From Zizania palustris (Eukaryota; Streptophyta; Magnoliopsida; Poales; Poaceae), in the NCBI GenBank assembly GCA_019279435.1, contig JAAALK010000287.1:86013532-86077531 (forward strand): a stretch of DNA of 64,000 bases, written 5' to 3'. Shown in pieces: positions 22,426 to 34,632 of the stretch. The notes under the pieces are model-generated. The model had not been told where the DNA came from. It ran no database searches and worked only from the letters and a program-made list of their open reading frames with translations. How positions within the stretch are numbered: position 1 is the stretch's first letter; each line of letters starts with the position of its first letter. Made by a program: the position numbers and the translations under genes.

Positions 22426-23483
22426 TGTTGATAGCAAAATTTGACACTAATCACTAAAATTGTCAAAAGCCAAAAATGTGTGTCATCCTTGGCAAGGACC
22501 AGTCCAACCACCATTATAAGTTCGGTCGGACCGGCCATAGACCTTTGGTCTAACCGGCTATGGTTGGTCGGTCCGACCAACCATATTACCCTGGTCCAAC
22601 CAGACCATGGGTCCGGTCACACTGACAAAGGCCAAATTTGAACTCTAGACGCGAGATTTTGGGGTATGTTATCTCTAATCTCATTTTTAACGACTTGGAC
22701 TTATATACTAATCAATCTAGGGTGGAGATCACGTTCAGGGACAGCAAGACCAACCCCTATATAAAGGGTTAAGGCCGATTCAAAGTGGGAAACTCCAATC
22801 CAATCTAATCTACCCACGTAGAATCGTTCTTTTTTCAATCTACTATCCTTTTTCCCTAGGTTTAGCCATAGCATGTCCATCTTTGCTTGTTTGCACCATA
22901 AAATTGTCGTCTATCGCGTCGTAATCACAGTAATCCTTATCGATTCGCTCATGAATCGTCTGTCTAGACCCTGTAAGGGTTTTTTACCGATATAATCTAG
23001 TAATTCGATTCTTGGACCGAATTGCTACTGTTCTAGGGTTATTGCATGGTCCAAGGCAACAAGGTACATCTATAAAGTGCCCCTACCCTATCCACGGTCA
23101 TAACCATGTGTGCCAACAAGGCGAGTGGGATTTTTCCCGACTATCGGTCTGACCGCTGGCAATAGCCGATCTGACCTAGTTGTGTCACTAGTCTAACCGC
23201 CAAGGCACCGCCGGTCTCACCGGCCATGTCTAAACAGTCTAATCGGCCTATACTGTTGCTAGTCTAGTCCCCTCTTTCTTTTAGTCAATCAGTTTGCCCT
23301 TGCGATGGTTTGGTCGCCTAGTGACTCCATCCTAAATTTTTTCGTCATGGTTGAGGATTGTCGTAACACGATGTCAGTGTCGTGTGGAATTTGGCTTGCT
23401 AAGCCAAGCGTCTATGCATTTTTGGATCACCAGATCGACGTCATTGTTGATTAACGCTTTATCGGATGATTTTAGTGTCGACA
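22426..23483 (+). repeat. 3' LTR of the G' remnant
   Basis: The LTR begins TGTTGATAGCAAAATTTGACA after a purine-rich tract (aaaaggcagaggggcatg) and ends GTGTCGACA. It is diverged from, but colinear with, the G LTR at 61505-62864. A TATA box (TATATAAA) sits at 22758-22765. It contains short repeated phrases such as ggtcggaccg/ggtctgaccg, common in this LTR family. There is no ORF of interest. Confidence 0.8.
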
Positions 23484-23805
23484 GGTGGTTTTCGATCCGA
23501 CGGCTAAAATACACTGTGTGGTAGAATAAATGGTACGAACGAGCGTCCAATGTTTAGCTATCAGTAATATGTCCAAGTACTAGTCATATCGATAAGTGGG
23601 TGACTAGAACCCAGTATACCTTTGTAACAGCAATGGACGGTACAAAAAATTCGTCCCCCAATGCCTGTCCCCCGAGATTGAAATAGGTTCCCTTAGACAA
23701 AAACTCTCCACCGAAGCAAACCGTGCATCACATGCTCCTCCACCACCGATGACCTGCGTCCTTGGGCACATCCCCTAAGCTTCCTCCACCACCGACGACG
23801 ACCTG
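23484..23805. other. Unassigned spacer, no gene seen
   Basis: These 322 bp between the G' LTR and copia C show no ORF over 60 codons with recognisable content and no match to other parts of the window. A short C-rich imperfect repeat (tcctccaccaccgatgacctg / tcctccaccaccgacgacg) occurs at 23729-23800. Confidence 0.5.
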
Positions 23806-26589
23806 TGTGAAACCAAGTGAGGTCACACTATAGTTTTTGTCTTGGTGATGAGTGTTGGACAAGTTTGCTTGATCTAGAGTGGTGAGTGAGTGGTGGTTTG
23901 CTTGCATCGATGGGATCGATGTGTGAGTGGAGAGTGTGTGCTGAGGAGATCGATGTGCGTCGTGTTTCATGTTTTGGCTTGTCACATGTGTGCGGGGTGG
24001 AGATGCTAGCCAACTATCCACGACAGGTGATATGGGTCAAACGTGGAGCTCGATGCCAGAGGATCAAGGAGGCCGAGTGAAGTTGGGGATGATCTTAGGA
24101 GTGCACGGGGAGATATAGCAAGACATGGACGAACGAATGATCAAGACAGCGTGTCTACCAAGTCAGTAAAAGGAAGGCCAGTGCAAGTGATCAAGCGGCT
24201 CGAGGGGATCAAGAGCGGGAGAGACTTGCTGGCGGTCGAGTTTGTGGATAGGTGTCACGTGTCAGCGATCAAGAAGGCTTTGTCGGTTTCGGATGAAAAC
24301 CATCATATCAGAAAGTGTTTTTAAATTCCAATAAATAGGAGTTTTTTCTGTTTAGTCGTCTAGATTAAGTGTAATCTTTTAGTATTTTTTGGAATTATTA
24401 ATTCTGAAAAAATATTAAAAGAATAGGGTAAATGATGTAATAAATTAGGAGTATACTTTTGTATATTTTTCAGAATTTATATTTCTGAAAATACATAAGG
24501 GTATTTAGGTAAATACTTTATCAATACCCTGATGGCATTTTGGGGAATACCTTGATTGGCTTGCCTATATAAAGGACCCCATGCTCAAGGGTTAGTGGAC
24601 TTTTTCGCTGAATATTTGGGGGCTACCTAACCAGAAAATTTCCATCTTTGTGCTGTTTTTGTTCCTTTCTCTATGAGCACTGTTCACAAAATTATTATTG
24701 TGCTCCTGTCTCGATTTGAATACATTTATTGCTTGATTTTGTGCTATGTTTGATTTGCATCTGTACTATTCATGATAAGAAGTTTTGTTTGTTTTGTCGG
24801 ATGAAGTATAGTGCGATGTTGGAAGCAGCAATCAGGAGCAACGTTTAATTTCCTCTGGAAAATCCCAGCGCCGCCATCGATTCTTCTCTGCACAGGTAAT
24901 TTCTTTGAGAATCAAACTTCTAGAATGATCTTCCTTTGTTACTTTCTTTGTTTCTGTTCAGTATTTTTATCTGATTCCAATCATGATTCCTTTCTGCAAT
25001 CTGAGTTGATTGGAGTTTCAGTTTTTGTTTGATTCAGGGCATGAGCATGCTGAAGACGGTACTTCATAGTATCAATTGTTTAATTGTTTCATGCTGCTTC
25101 CATTCATCTGAATTGCTGCAGGATTGTTGTTTTGTTTCCACCAGTGTTTGAGTGATTGAATATTAAGAGAAACTGACTTGAGGCTGCACAAAGAAATCCG
25201 TGCATATTAGGAAATACAATCTCATGTGAATTTTCATCTTAAATGACTTAGTCTTGTATTGCTATCAGCTTCTGTTCTTTGTGATCCGCTCTGATTCTTC
25301 ATCCCTCCATTGTGTAGTTGCCAGCATTTGGTGAAATTTCCCCGTATGTGTCATTCTTCAGTACATAGGAAATCATTTTGTTCATTTGTTGTATCTCCTT
25401 GTGTATGTGTGGATTTTGATTTTAGGCAGGAAAAAGCCAAGTGCTTAGGTCAGAGAAGAAAGGTTGTATGTTGTTCTTTTATTTTCCATATATTTTGCTC
25501 AAATGTGTTTGAATGATTCTTGAGGGATATATTTTGATCGAAAGTCATCCATAATTATTCCTATTAAACATAGAAGTTTATTAAGTATTTGAGGGTTGTT
25601 CATTCACCGTTGTTTTGGTTTCAACTTAGAACATTTGTGAGGGTTTCTGGAATCAGGTTTATTCATCTGACACAAACTGTGTTTCTTCATAGCTGAACTG
25701 AGAAATAGGCTGAGTGTATTCATCTAATCTGCATTTGAATTCTCTGCTGAATGCTTCTGTTTCATTTTGTGCTCAGAAGAGATGCATGTGTGATGTTCTG
25801 ATTTAAATCAGTGCTACAATACTTACTATTCATTGTCAACGAAGTTTTAGTTCTGCACTGGATTAATTAAGTACAATGCATACTAATTTACTTTCTTGCA
25901 ATTGCTAGTTGGTCTGAATTCTTGTTAGTTCAGGTTTACATACACAATTGTGCAGAATCTGAAAATACTATTGTTGTTTGTTTATTGGTTGTCATTCTGA
26001 CTTTTCCATACTCATTCCATGAGCTAAAGTGTGTTGTTTGTAGCGTTCACTGTTGAATCTATTCTCAACAGATGGTTCTTCTTCTGAACAGTGAGCAAAA
26101 TATTTTTAGCTCCTTCAAGCATAATTATTAGCATTGAATTTCAGTCAGGTTTTGATTTGTTTTTTGATTCAATCTTTCTTGTCGACTCTTTGATCTGAAT
26201 CTGAGATCTATAAAGCCTTGATGTTTATACAAGTTTTCTGTGTGCTTAGTAATCTGAATTGAATTCACACTGAAGTAATTTCTTTCTTTGACTTTTCTGA
26301 ACTCTGTCGGAGTTTCAATTGTCAACTGAGCTATATCGGCATTTCAATTACCGATCAAGAATTTGCAGATCGGCAAACCAATCTCCGACAGCTATTTCGG
26401 AGTTTCAAACTCCAATCTAGAGGAAAAATTCAATTTGCACCGATTCTTGGTTTGGACTCTTACTGTGATCATCAGTTGTGCTTCTACAATTTTTAGAGGT
26501 GCATTGGGTGATCTGATCAGGCCATCATATTCACGAGAATTTGTCAAGGCGCCTATTCACCCCCCTCTAGTCGTCATTCTGATCCCACA
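23806..26589 (+). repeat. 5' LTR of copia C
   Basis: The LTR starts TGTGAAACCAAG and ends GATCCCACA just before the primer site. Its first ~785 bp are repeated at 30159-30945. A TATA box (TATATAAA) lies at 24566-24573. The following ~2 kb is T-rich with no supported gene. Confidence 0.87.
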
Positions 26590-26591
26590 AT

Positions 26592-26604
26592 TGGTATCAG
26601 AGCC
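26592..26604 (+). other. Primer binding site of copia C (tRNA-iMet type)
   Basis: TGGTATCAGAGCC lies three bases after the LTR end. Confidence 0.85.
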
Positions 26605-26609
26605 GGTTA

Positions 26610-28900
26610 GATCACAAGTTGACCTTCTGATGTTTGATTGTTGAGATTTTGCCTATTGGAAGGTGTGCATTGAGGCTTATCTACTAAGCCAAGGAAGTGT
26701 TATATGGGACATTGTTGATTTCCGATATGTGATCCCTGAAACTCGCACCACTCAGGCTGAGAAATAATAGTACGATTGTAATAGAAAGGGAAGAAATATA
26801 TTGTTCATCAGTCTTAGTCGCAATGAGTTTGATAGGGTCCAACACCTACGAACTACACGAGAAATTTGGACAACTTTGAAAACTTTTCATGAGGGCACTA
26901 CTCAGATTAAGGCTAGCCGACAAAGCACATATAATCAAGAATATCAAATGTTTGTGCAAGGCCCTGGTGAATCTGTAGATGCCATGTTTGCTCGATTTGA
27001 TGCGATTGTGAGCAACTTGCGCTCCATTAGGACTTTAGCTTACTCTGACCATGATAGACCAATCAAACTTCTCTATGCTCTTGATCGTAGCATATGGGAG
27101 GTGAAGATCTCTAGTATTGAAGAGTCAGCAAGTTACGACACGTTGACTTGCGACGATCTCTTTAGTAAGCTCAAGTCCACCGAGATTGCTAAGGCATCTC
27201 GTCAGGATTTGGAAACTCTTTGTTGCCATCCATTGCTTTAGTTTCCGGTCCTGGTAGTGGTACCTCATCTAGAGGTAATTTTTCTAGTGGTTCTGGAGTT
27301 TGTGCTTTGTCTAGTGGTTTTGACTTGTCCTCCTTGGTCTCTGTCACAAAAGAACAGGTGGACACTCTAGATGATGAGCTAGCTCTCATTGTCGAAAAGT
27401 TCACCTGCTTCTACAATGATATATGATATCAAAGAAAAGGAGGGTCACGGGGATGTTTCGAGTGTGGAGATCCTACTCACATGAAAGCTAATTATCCTAA
27501 ACTAAAACCGAAAAATGAAAATGAGCATACGCACCAAAATTAGAACAAAAATCCTTTCTTTAAAGGGAAGCGCAACAAAGTGGCTAATAAGATTGCCATA
27601 TCTTTTGTGTCCGCCCTCAGCAATGTCAACACTTCATCAAGCAAAGAAGAAAATGGACTTCACCGTCCTTTAATTCATGGCCGATAGCATTCATAACAGC
27701 GATGAGCTCAACACATCTGAGGTATATCTATCTGTGACCAGCTTCATTCTTGTTAAGAATGATGAATTACATGATCTCAGGATAGATAACTTAAACTTGC
27801 TGCTAAATAATGAAAAGAACTAAAATTCAGACTTGAAACTATTTCCACTGAACTTGCAATTTTAAAATCTAAGTCTGATGATGCTGAATGTGAGTCATGT
27901 CTTGTTGTTATGAGTGAACTTGCTCTGTTGTGTTTTACACATGCCCAAATTGTTGAAAAACATGAAATTACTCAAAAGCAGCTTTTGGAGGTGAAGTCTA
28001 GTCTTGTTGTCATCAATGAATGCTTGAACTGTCATTTACTTGTTGAAAGCATTAATTTGAGAGATAGGGATATCGATGAACTTAAGACTAGATTGGAGAG
28101 TGTTGAGTGTTCTAAATATGTGCAACCGGCTTGTCCCACCTGCAGCACCCTTAAGGACCAACTCAATTTTACTAGAGAGCAAGTCCAAAAATTAAAATGT
28201 GAAAATGATTATCTTCTCTCAGTGGTGGAAAATGCACTGAAGGAAAGGATAGGATGGATTTGCTTTTGGCTAAAAAAATGTGTGCTCACAGGGCAGGGTT
28301 AGCTCTAGGGTTGGGCTATGAGAGAACTACTCCTAAAACATCGAGCGAAACTGTGTTCACTCCACCCACTACCCTTGAGAAAGAAAGAGCCTAGTTAGAC
28401 ACCATACAAAAAGCCGAGAATCCTACTCAACCTACGAAGAATGTCCTATCTCCACCAAAGAAAAATCCTCGGCAAAAACCAAAGAAAACTGCGAGATTTT
28501 TACCTAAGACCCATACTTATACCCCCAAGAGAGTGTATCACTTTTCTTATTGTTAGCGGGTGGGTCACTTGGTTTGGTTTTTCTTTCGTCGTATTAAGGA
28601 TGAACGATGTTCTCATGCGATGAGCTTTGAGGACTTGCATTACCAATCTTTTGGTATGCATGAGTCTGTTTTTCACTCTCATTCTGATTTTGAGGCTCCC
28701 CATGGTCCCATAAGAGATTTTGCCCCTCGTGGTGTTCACCATGCTTCATATGGTGCTATACCGCATATAAGAGGCTTTGATTCTCGACAGATTAGGAGAC
28801 CTTGTCGTTTTCTAGGTTTGTTCTTTGTAGGTAGACAACACACTTTTTATCATGGTTCATACCCTGTGCATAAACAGTCTACTGCTTTGCCTGGTTCTTG
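26610..28900 (+). pseudogene. gag: gag of copia C (decayed)
   Basis: This is a copia-type gag (UBN2-like) recognisable by alignment to the intact copia D gag. The N-terminal part has FAYWKVCIEAYLLSQ after a stop at 26641. The core at 26801-27230 reads LRTTREIWTTLKTFHEGTTQ and then YDTLTCDDLFSKLKSTE. A first zinc knuckle near 27455 reads CFECGDPTHMKANY, its last Cys changed to Tyr. A helix-rich middle section lies at 27900-28250. A second, ruined knuckle lies near 28535-28590. Many stops and frameshifts separate the pieces. As in copia D, no pol follows. Identification is from shared motifs and order. Confidence 0.8.
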
Positions 28901-30158
28901 AGTTTTACAATGCTGCATTCCTAAACAGTTTTTCACTCACCCTAACTCTGAGAACTCAAGATTTTCTGGCATATTTTGAGGGGGAGTTGTGTGGCACTTT
29001 TGCATGAGCTTATGTAATATGATTAATTGCTTTTACAAGTACATGCTTTATTATGCCTTTGTAGTATTGTCTTTAATACAATTGATTATACTTTGCTTGA
29101 ATACATCTGATATGTGTTATGAGCATGGCTTTTATTTTTGAAAATTTGAAAATGATCACTACTTAGTCTAGAAACTAGCTTGAATAGGTAGAGTGCATTT
29201 GCTAACTTTTACATACCTGATGGCTAGATCCTTTTCACCTAGATGCTAATACACAACTTAATCATATCAAAAATATTGTGCAGAAAATTAAAAAATTGAA
29301 AAATTAAAAATTAAAATGAAAATGGTTCATATTCATGTTGTTTTATGATGAAATTGAAAAGATCCAAGTGGGTTTGCTTTGTCGCACTACTTTATTCTGG
29401 ACTTCTTACCATAGCACTTTGGTATGAACTAGGACATTGAAGTGTATACCATGACCATTGCTTTAAGCTTCTGATGGTTTCAACCTAGGCTTAGCTTGGT
29501 CGGTTAGCATAAGGTTGGCATGCAAATAACCCCTGACACTAAAATGAAAAATAAAAAATTCAAAAAGCTTAAATCGATTGCATATCAAGTTTGTTGAAGC
29601 CCCTTGTAGTGGGATATGCTTATCTGGTTAGTATTTGTTAGCTTTTGTATCTCATGCCTTGCCATGTCTAGTATGCTAGTCTGAGTGGTGATGCTTTTAT
29701 TTTGCTAAAATCTGAAAATGCTTGCTCATGCTTTTGTTTAGATAGTATTCATATGAGTGTTTCATATAGTACTTTTAGACAATATTCTAGGAAAATGCTT
29801 GTTTGTACTGTAATTGGAGTTGCTCATGTCTTAGAAGCTTGCATTTACGCTCTACCCTCACACCCATGTTTGCATCATTTTTATCACATTGATGCTTGCG
29901 TTGCCAAAGGGGGAGAAATGGTTTACATGATGTTTTTGCTTGGTTAAGGGGAGAAATGGCTTACATTACATGATGCATTGATGTTTTTGGCAAAGATGGG
30001 GAGAATGTTTTGCATGAGTTTTTGCCAAAGGGGGAGATCTTTTATCAGGTGACATGTCTTGGCTCTTTTCTGAGTTTTTATGGTAACTTGTGCGCAGAAT
30101 TTGAAACTTTCATCGTGTTTCTTTTCGGAGTTGTCAATGCACTCATCAAGGGGGAGAT
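28901..30158 (+). other. Non-coding 3' region of copia C with polypurine tract
   Basis: No gene is present. The region contains several agggggagaaat-like purine runs (29910-30030) and ends with the polypurine tract aagggggagat immediately before the 3' LTR. It matches 571-909 and the reverse of 33260-34330. Confidence 0.75.
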
Positions 30159-30945
30159 TGTGAAACCAAGTGAGGTCACACTGTGGTTTTTGTCTTGGTG
30201 ATGAGTGATAGACAAATTTTCTCGATTTGGAGTGATGAGTGAGTGGTGGTTTGCTTGCATCGATGGGATCGATGTGTGAGTGGAGAGTGTGTGCCGAGGA
30301 GATTGGTGTACGCTGTGTTTCATGTTTTTGTTTATCTCATGTGTGCAGGGTGGAGATGCTAGCCAACTATCAGTGGCAGGTGATCAAGGCTCAAGCGGAA
30401 AGCTCGATTCCAGAGGATCAAGGAGGCCGGGTGAAGTTGGGGATGATCTCAGGAGTGCACCGGGAGATAGAGGAAGACATGGACAGACGGATGATCGAGA
30501 CAGCATGTCGACCAAGTCAGCGAAAGCGAGGCCAGTGCATGTGATCAGGCGGCTCGAGGGGATCGAGAGCGGGAGAGAGTTGTTGGTGGTCGAGTTCGCG
30601 AATAGGTGTCACGTGTCGGCGATTGAGAAGGCTTTGTCGGTTTCGGGTGAAAACCATCGTATCAGAAAGTGTTTTTAAATTCCAATAAATTGGAGTTTAT
30701 TTTTCTATTTAGTCGTCTAGATTAAGTGTAATCTTTTAGTATTCTTCAAAATTCTTAATTCTGAAAAAATATTAAAAGAATAGGGTCAATGATGTAATAA
30801 ATTAGGAGTATACTTCTGTGTATTTTTTAGAATTAATATTTCTGAAAATACATAAGGGTATTTAGGTAAATACTTTGTCATTAAACCCTAATGGCATTTT
30901 GGGGAATACCTTGATGGGCTTGCCTATATAAAGGACCCATGTCTG
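30159..30945 (+). repeat. 3' LTR of copia C, truncated
   Basis: The LTR starts TGTGAAACC and is colinear with 23806-24580. It is cut just after its TATA box (cctatataaaggaccca), where an inverted G-type LTR fragment begins. Confidence 0.8.
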
Positions 30946-31399
30946 GGGACCGAATTCTGCTAAGTGTTGCACTAGAGAGCGAAGGTAGAAATTTTTTACA
31001 CCGATTAGCGGATACTTCACAGGCGAAGTAACAAGGCGATAGCAATCTATTATGTAGATTAACGGATACTTCACAAGTGAAGTAACAAGGATTACCACTG
31101 TTCCGAAGTAGCCGGAGGGGGGCTTCTAGGCAAACCCAAGAAGGTTGTAGAAAAGTAAAGGTAAAAGTAAGGATACGATTCAAAGCTAGGGCTTTGTGTT
31201 TGATTTGTGTTGAGGGGTTAATGAACCGGCATGACCCCTATATTTATAGGGTCTAGTCTTCTAATCTCTAAGTTTAATCTGTTAAGATTCGGCCTAATCA
31301 TGCGTAGGGATAAAATTAGACAGAATCAGACCCAAACTTTATCTCTGGAATTTAGTCCGAAGTGGGCCTTCGGCTAGGCCCACCGAATCCTGCTCCTCA
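30946..31399 (-). repeat. Inverted fragment of a G-family LTR
   Basis: The sequence is the reverse complement of about 61720-62165, the middle of the G LTR at 61505-62864, including its TATA region (atatttatagg near 31230) and the duplicated nnTACTTCACnnGTGAAGTA hairpin. Neither LTR end is present. It is joined on the left to copia C and on the right directly to G gag, so it marks a rearrangement rather than an insertion. Confidence 0.75.
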
Positions 31400-31739
31400 T
31401 CTACAACGACTACTATGTCTACATCGCCGATGGATCTCGTGAGGGCGCAGATATTGACAACCGCAACATCATGACATCCACCCTTGAAGATATTCCCGAA
31501 GAAGACCGAGCAGAGATCGAGGCAAGGATGAAGGCACTCTAGGACCTCATGCTAGGAAGCTACGTCAAGACACGCACAGGCTTCATCAAGTGCGACGTCA
31601 ACGCCCCCGACCTCGCTCGGATCCAGGTAACACCAGTATCGCATCGTTTATCTTCTTTAGAAATTGAGCAAAAAATATCCGCATCGGTAGACCAAGCTGT
31701 TAGAGCTTCACTAGCTAGCCGTTTAGATATGGAAGTTAG
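31400..31739 (+). pseudogene. gag: gag N-terminal segment of element G (part 1)
   Basis: The reading frame opens within YNDYYVYIADGS and continues as a helix-rich segment (IEQKISASVDQAVRASLASR), with one TAG at about 31540. At 31735-31739 the copia D insertion interrupts it in frame; the same frame resumes at 38952 with one stop and continues to about 39387. No catalytic domain is expected in this part. The link to gag is by position: it leads into the recognisable gag core at about 39440-39568. Confidence 0.65.
31735..31739 (+). repeat. Target site duplication GTTAG, left copy (copia D)
   Basis: GTTAG precedes the LTR terminus at 31740 and recurs at 38947-38951 immediately after the other LTR. 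Confidence 0.9.
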
Positions 31740-33240
31740 TGTAGGACCGAAAGTAGCGACCAGAGGGGGGGGTGAATGGGCGCCTAAAAATTTCTTGTTA
31801 AACTATATTTTAATCCCAACACCCAAATGAACTTAACCGGACAAATAATATTTGCGAAGCAAATTTCATGAATTAAAGTTGTCTAAAAAAATTGACCGGT
31901 GTCCTAATTAAAATGATATTAAAAATAATTTAAATAAAGATACTGCAGTAAATAAAAACACCTAGATAAATCACAAGATATTTATATTGCAATCTAAAAA
32001 TAAATTACCAATCAATTGGGTAAAAACATGGATCATCCAGAGATTAATATAGAAATAAACCTAAAACATTTCATGTGAATCTAGAATGAAAATAATACTA
32101 CGACCAATAATAAAATCTTCTTTTATATGAGCAGATTAAAATAATCAAGTACTAAAATATTTTGACAGATTAATTACCCACGAAATTTCTAAACAAATTT
32201 TCAACTAATTAATAAATAGGTGATTATCTCTAAAACTAATCTACTAAAAAATAGGAGATAATACCTACGTCATATGTGTGCCTCGGTTGCCGTGCAAGTG
32301 GGACCGCTCGTAGATGCAACACCGTTCGCCGCGCCACTGTGAAAAAATTCACACGCTGTTTCACGGCTCGCCGGCCGGAGCGCCTGGATAGCTGTGGCCG
32401 AAATACTCCTGCCGTGGAGAGATGTTTTGCCGTGGGGCCCACGTGCTTCCGTGCACAACGAAAATGGCTGGACAAAATTGCTGCCCGCCATTTGTAGAAG
32501 AAGCAGCTGCCGCTGCTTTTGCCGTGGCGGCGTGAAGATCAACTGGCCGGCAGCGTCGGTTGATGCGGAAAAATATTTGCGGCGACCCGAGAGGATTTCC
32601 ACTGACGGGAGAGAAGGATCGCAGAGAGAAAACAATGGATGGACTGAATATTGTAGATTGATCTAAAAACTCAAAAACAGTCAACTATCCCCAAGGGGAT
32701 AGGGGCCTATTTATAGGCAAATCCTAATACATGAAAAGACTACTTTACCCTCGGGTAAAATAAACTGACTCTAAAATAAATTCCGAAAATTACAAAAATA
32801 TTCTTAGAAAAATAACTTGACTCGAATAAAAATATTCTAAACTTAAAAACTAAATATTAATATCCTAAAAAATGAATTAACGATAGATTGTCAGTTTTGC
32901 GCCGAAACTGACAAAGCGTCCACCGTCTTCGCACCGGGTACCCGGATTGGGCCGACCCGACCCCGCAGCTCCCTCAGCCCGGCAATCGCTCGCCGCCCGT
33001 GTACCTGAGTCAAACCCAGTCAACAGACCAGTGGATCATCTGCCGCTCCTAGCCATGTACCCGGATTGGGCCAGCCCGACTCCGCAGCTCCTCTGCCCGG
33101 CCGTCGCTCACTGCCCGTGTACCTGAGTCACATGCGCCTCAGACTCGACAGGTCTTCATCTCTCCCTTCCTTTGACTTCCGTTGACAATCACTCATCACA
33201 TCTGGAGTATCAAAATCATATTTTTCAACATGGTTTCTCA
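31740..33240 (-). repeat. 3' LTR of copia D
   Basis: On the minus strand the LTR begins TGAGAAACCATGTTGAA at 33240 and ends GGTCCTACA at 31740, 1501 bp. It is near-identical to 37448-38946. A TATA box (TATAAATA, minus) lies at 32708-32715. ORFs at 32236-32684 are in the GC-rich part of the LTR, identical in both copies, and are not genes. Confidence 0.95.
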
Positions 33241-33251
33241 ATCTCCCCCTT
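33241..33251 (-). other. Polypurine tract of copia D
   Basis: On the minus strand AAGGGGGAGAT abuts the 3' LTR start. The same tract precedes the LTRs of copia B and C. Confidence 0.85.
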
Positions 33252-34632
33252 GATGAGTGCATTGTCAACACCCTTTTTAGCTCATCTCTAGAACCTGCAA
33301 AAACATGTGGAAACAAGAAAACAAAACAAAAGAAAAATAGAAGAAAGAAAATAAAAGTTTAACCCTAATGACCAAAAGCCAAATAAAAGCACGAAAACGG
33401 TCATTATAGGTAACCAAAATTAAAACCTCAAAAACAAGTGCAAATCTCAGAATTACCAACAAGAATAAACTCCCCCTGAAATAAATCCCAGAGAAAGCAA
33501 AAAATATATCCAAAATTTCTCCCCCTTGTTGACAATTGGACTCATCAAGTGAGACTAAATGCACTTTAAAAAGACATAAACACAAACTCCCCCTGAAATG
33601 CAGCTCCCCCTCAAAATATTCTATGAATGCAGATGGGGTGCAGGCGGAGTGTGAAAAGCATGCTTCTTAGATATGATTGACTGCTATTACAACATCTAAC
33701 AGGTATAGCAAAAGATATACTGTCTAAGATACATGACATGATCAGTGTAACATATGATATCTAAAGAAAGTCATTAGCACGCATTTTTCGATTTTTTCAA
33801 ACAAAAGCATCACCACATATTCTAGTTAACAAACAAAGTAAAGCATGAGATGCAAAAGCTAACTGATATCTACCAAGATAAGCATTGTCCAAATCAAAGT
33901 GCTTCAGCAAACTTGTCATCTTTTTAAATTTTTCAGATTATTTCTTTTTTATTTCTGCCAGGGGTTATTTGCATGTCAAACCTTATGCTAACCGACCAAG
34001 TCAAGCCTAGGCCAGAACTGGACCATCAGAAGCTTAAGACATTGGTCTTGGCATACATTACACCGTCCTAGTTCATACCAAAGTGCTATGGTAAGCAGTC
34101 CAGAACAATGCAATGCGACAAGGCAAACCCACTTGGATCTTTTCAACTTAAGCATAAAAAGGCATGGAATTTTCATTCATTTTTGATTTTTATCATTTTT
34201 ATAGCACATTTTCCATGTTAAAGCATAAAGATGTCCAAGTTGCATATCTGCATCTATGCGATAAACTAGCTACAAGGCATGTAACAGATAGCAAAAGCAC
34301 TCAGCCTACACATGCTAGTTACCAGAAGCAATGGTGATTAAGTTTTCAAGTTTAAAGCATAAAAGCCATGCATATGACAGATATCAGACATATCAAGTGA
34401 ACTGAACCAAAGCATGATCATTGACAAGTAATCAAAAGCATGTACCAGCTAGAATAAGTAAAGCAGTTTAATCATATAACAGAAGCAAGCTTAAAAGTGT
34501 GATATGTGAATATGTATGATATGAACACACACAAAAAGACTCAAGAAAAAGTAAAGAAGAAAATAAAAAATGATACCAATGAAAAGATGACTCAAAGTAT
34601 CCTAAAAAGAATACACAACTCCCAAATCAACA
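33252..34632 (-). other. Non-coding region between gag and 3' LTR of copia D
   Basis: These ~1.4 kb hold no ORF worth calling. In autonomous copia elements pol would follow gag; here the stretch instead holds AT-rich sequence with several purine runs of the form gggggagtt/agggggaga (33470, 33530, 33590), shared with copia B and C. Confidence 0.8.

Larger units (their letters stand above)
23806..30945 (+). mobile_element. Copia element C: gag-only SIRE-like element, 3' truncated
   Basis: The element has a 2784 bp 5' LTR (23806-26589), a tRNA-iMet primer site, a decayed gag, a ~1.2 kb non-coding stretch, a polypurine tract (catcaagggggagat) and a 3' LTR that starts TGTGAAACC at 30159 but is cut at about 30945. 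No protease, integrase or RT is present. The internal non-coding part is homologous to that of copia D and remnant B, although the LTRs of C and D differ, suggesting related families sharing internal sequence. Target duplication cannot be checked because the 3' end is lost. Confidence 0.82.

Noticed and set aside
26592..26604. tRNA-like sequence (also at 15554, 37434 and 63229)
   Set aside because: These are 12-13 bp primer binding sites next to LTR ends. No cloverleaf surrounds them, so they are not tRNA genes.
31400..31830. Possible host exon preceding copia D (helix-rich reading frame, splice-like gt at about 31627)
   Set aside because: The frame continues after the copia D target site and leads into a recognisable gag core, so it is retrotransposon gag.
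32236..32684. ORFs repeated at 37952-38390 as a possible duplicated gene
   Set aside because: They fall inside the two LTRs of copia D and are identical because the LTRs are. No family resemblance.
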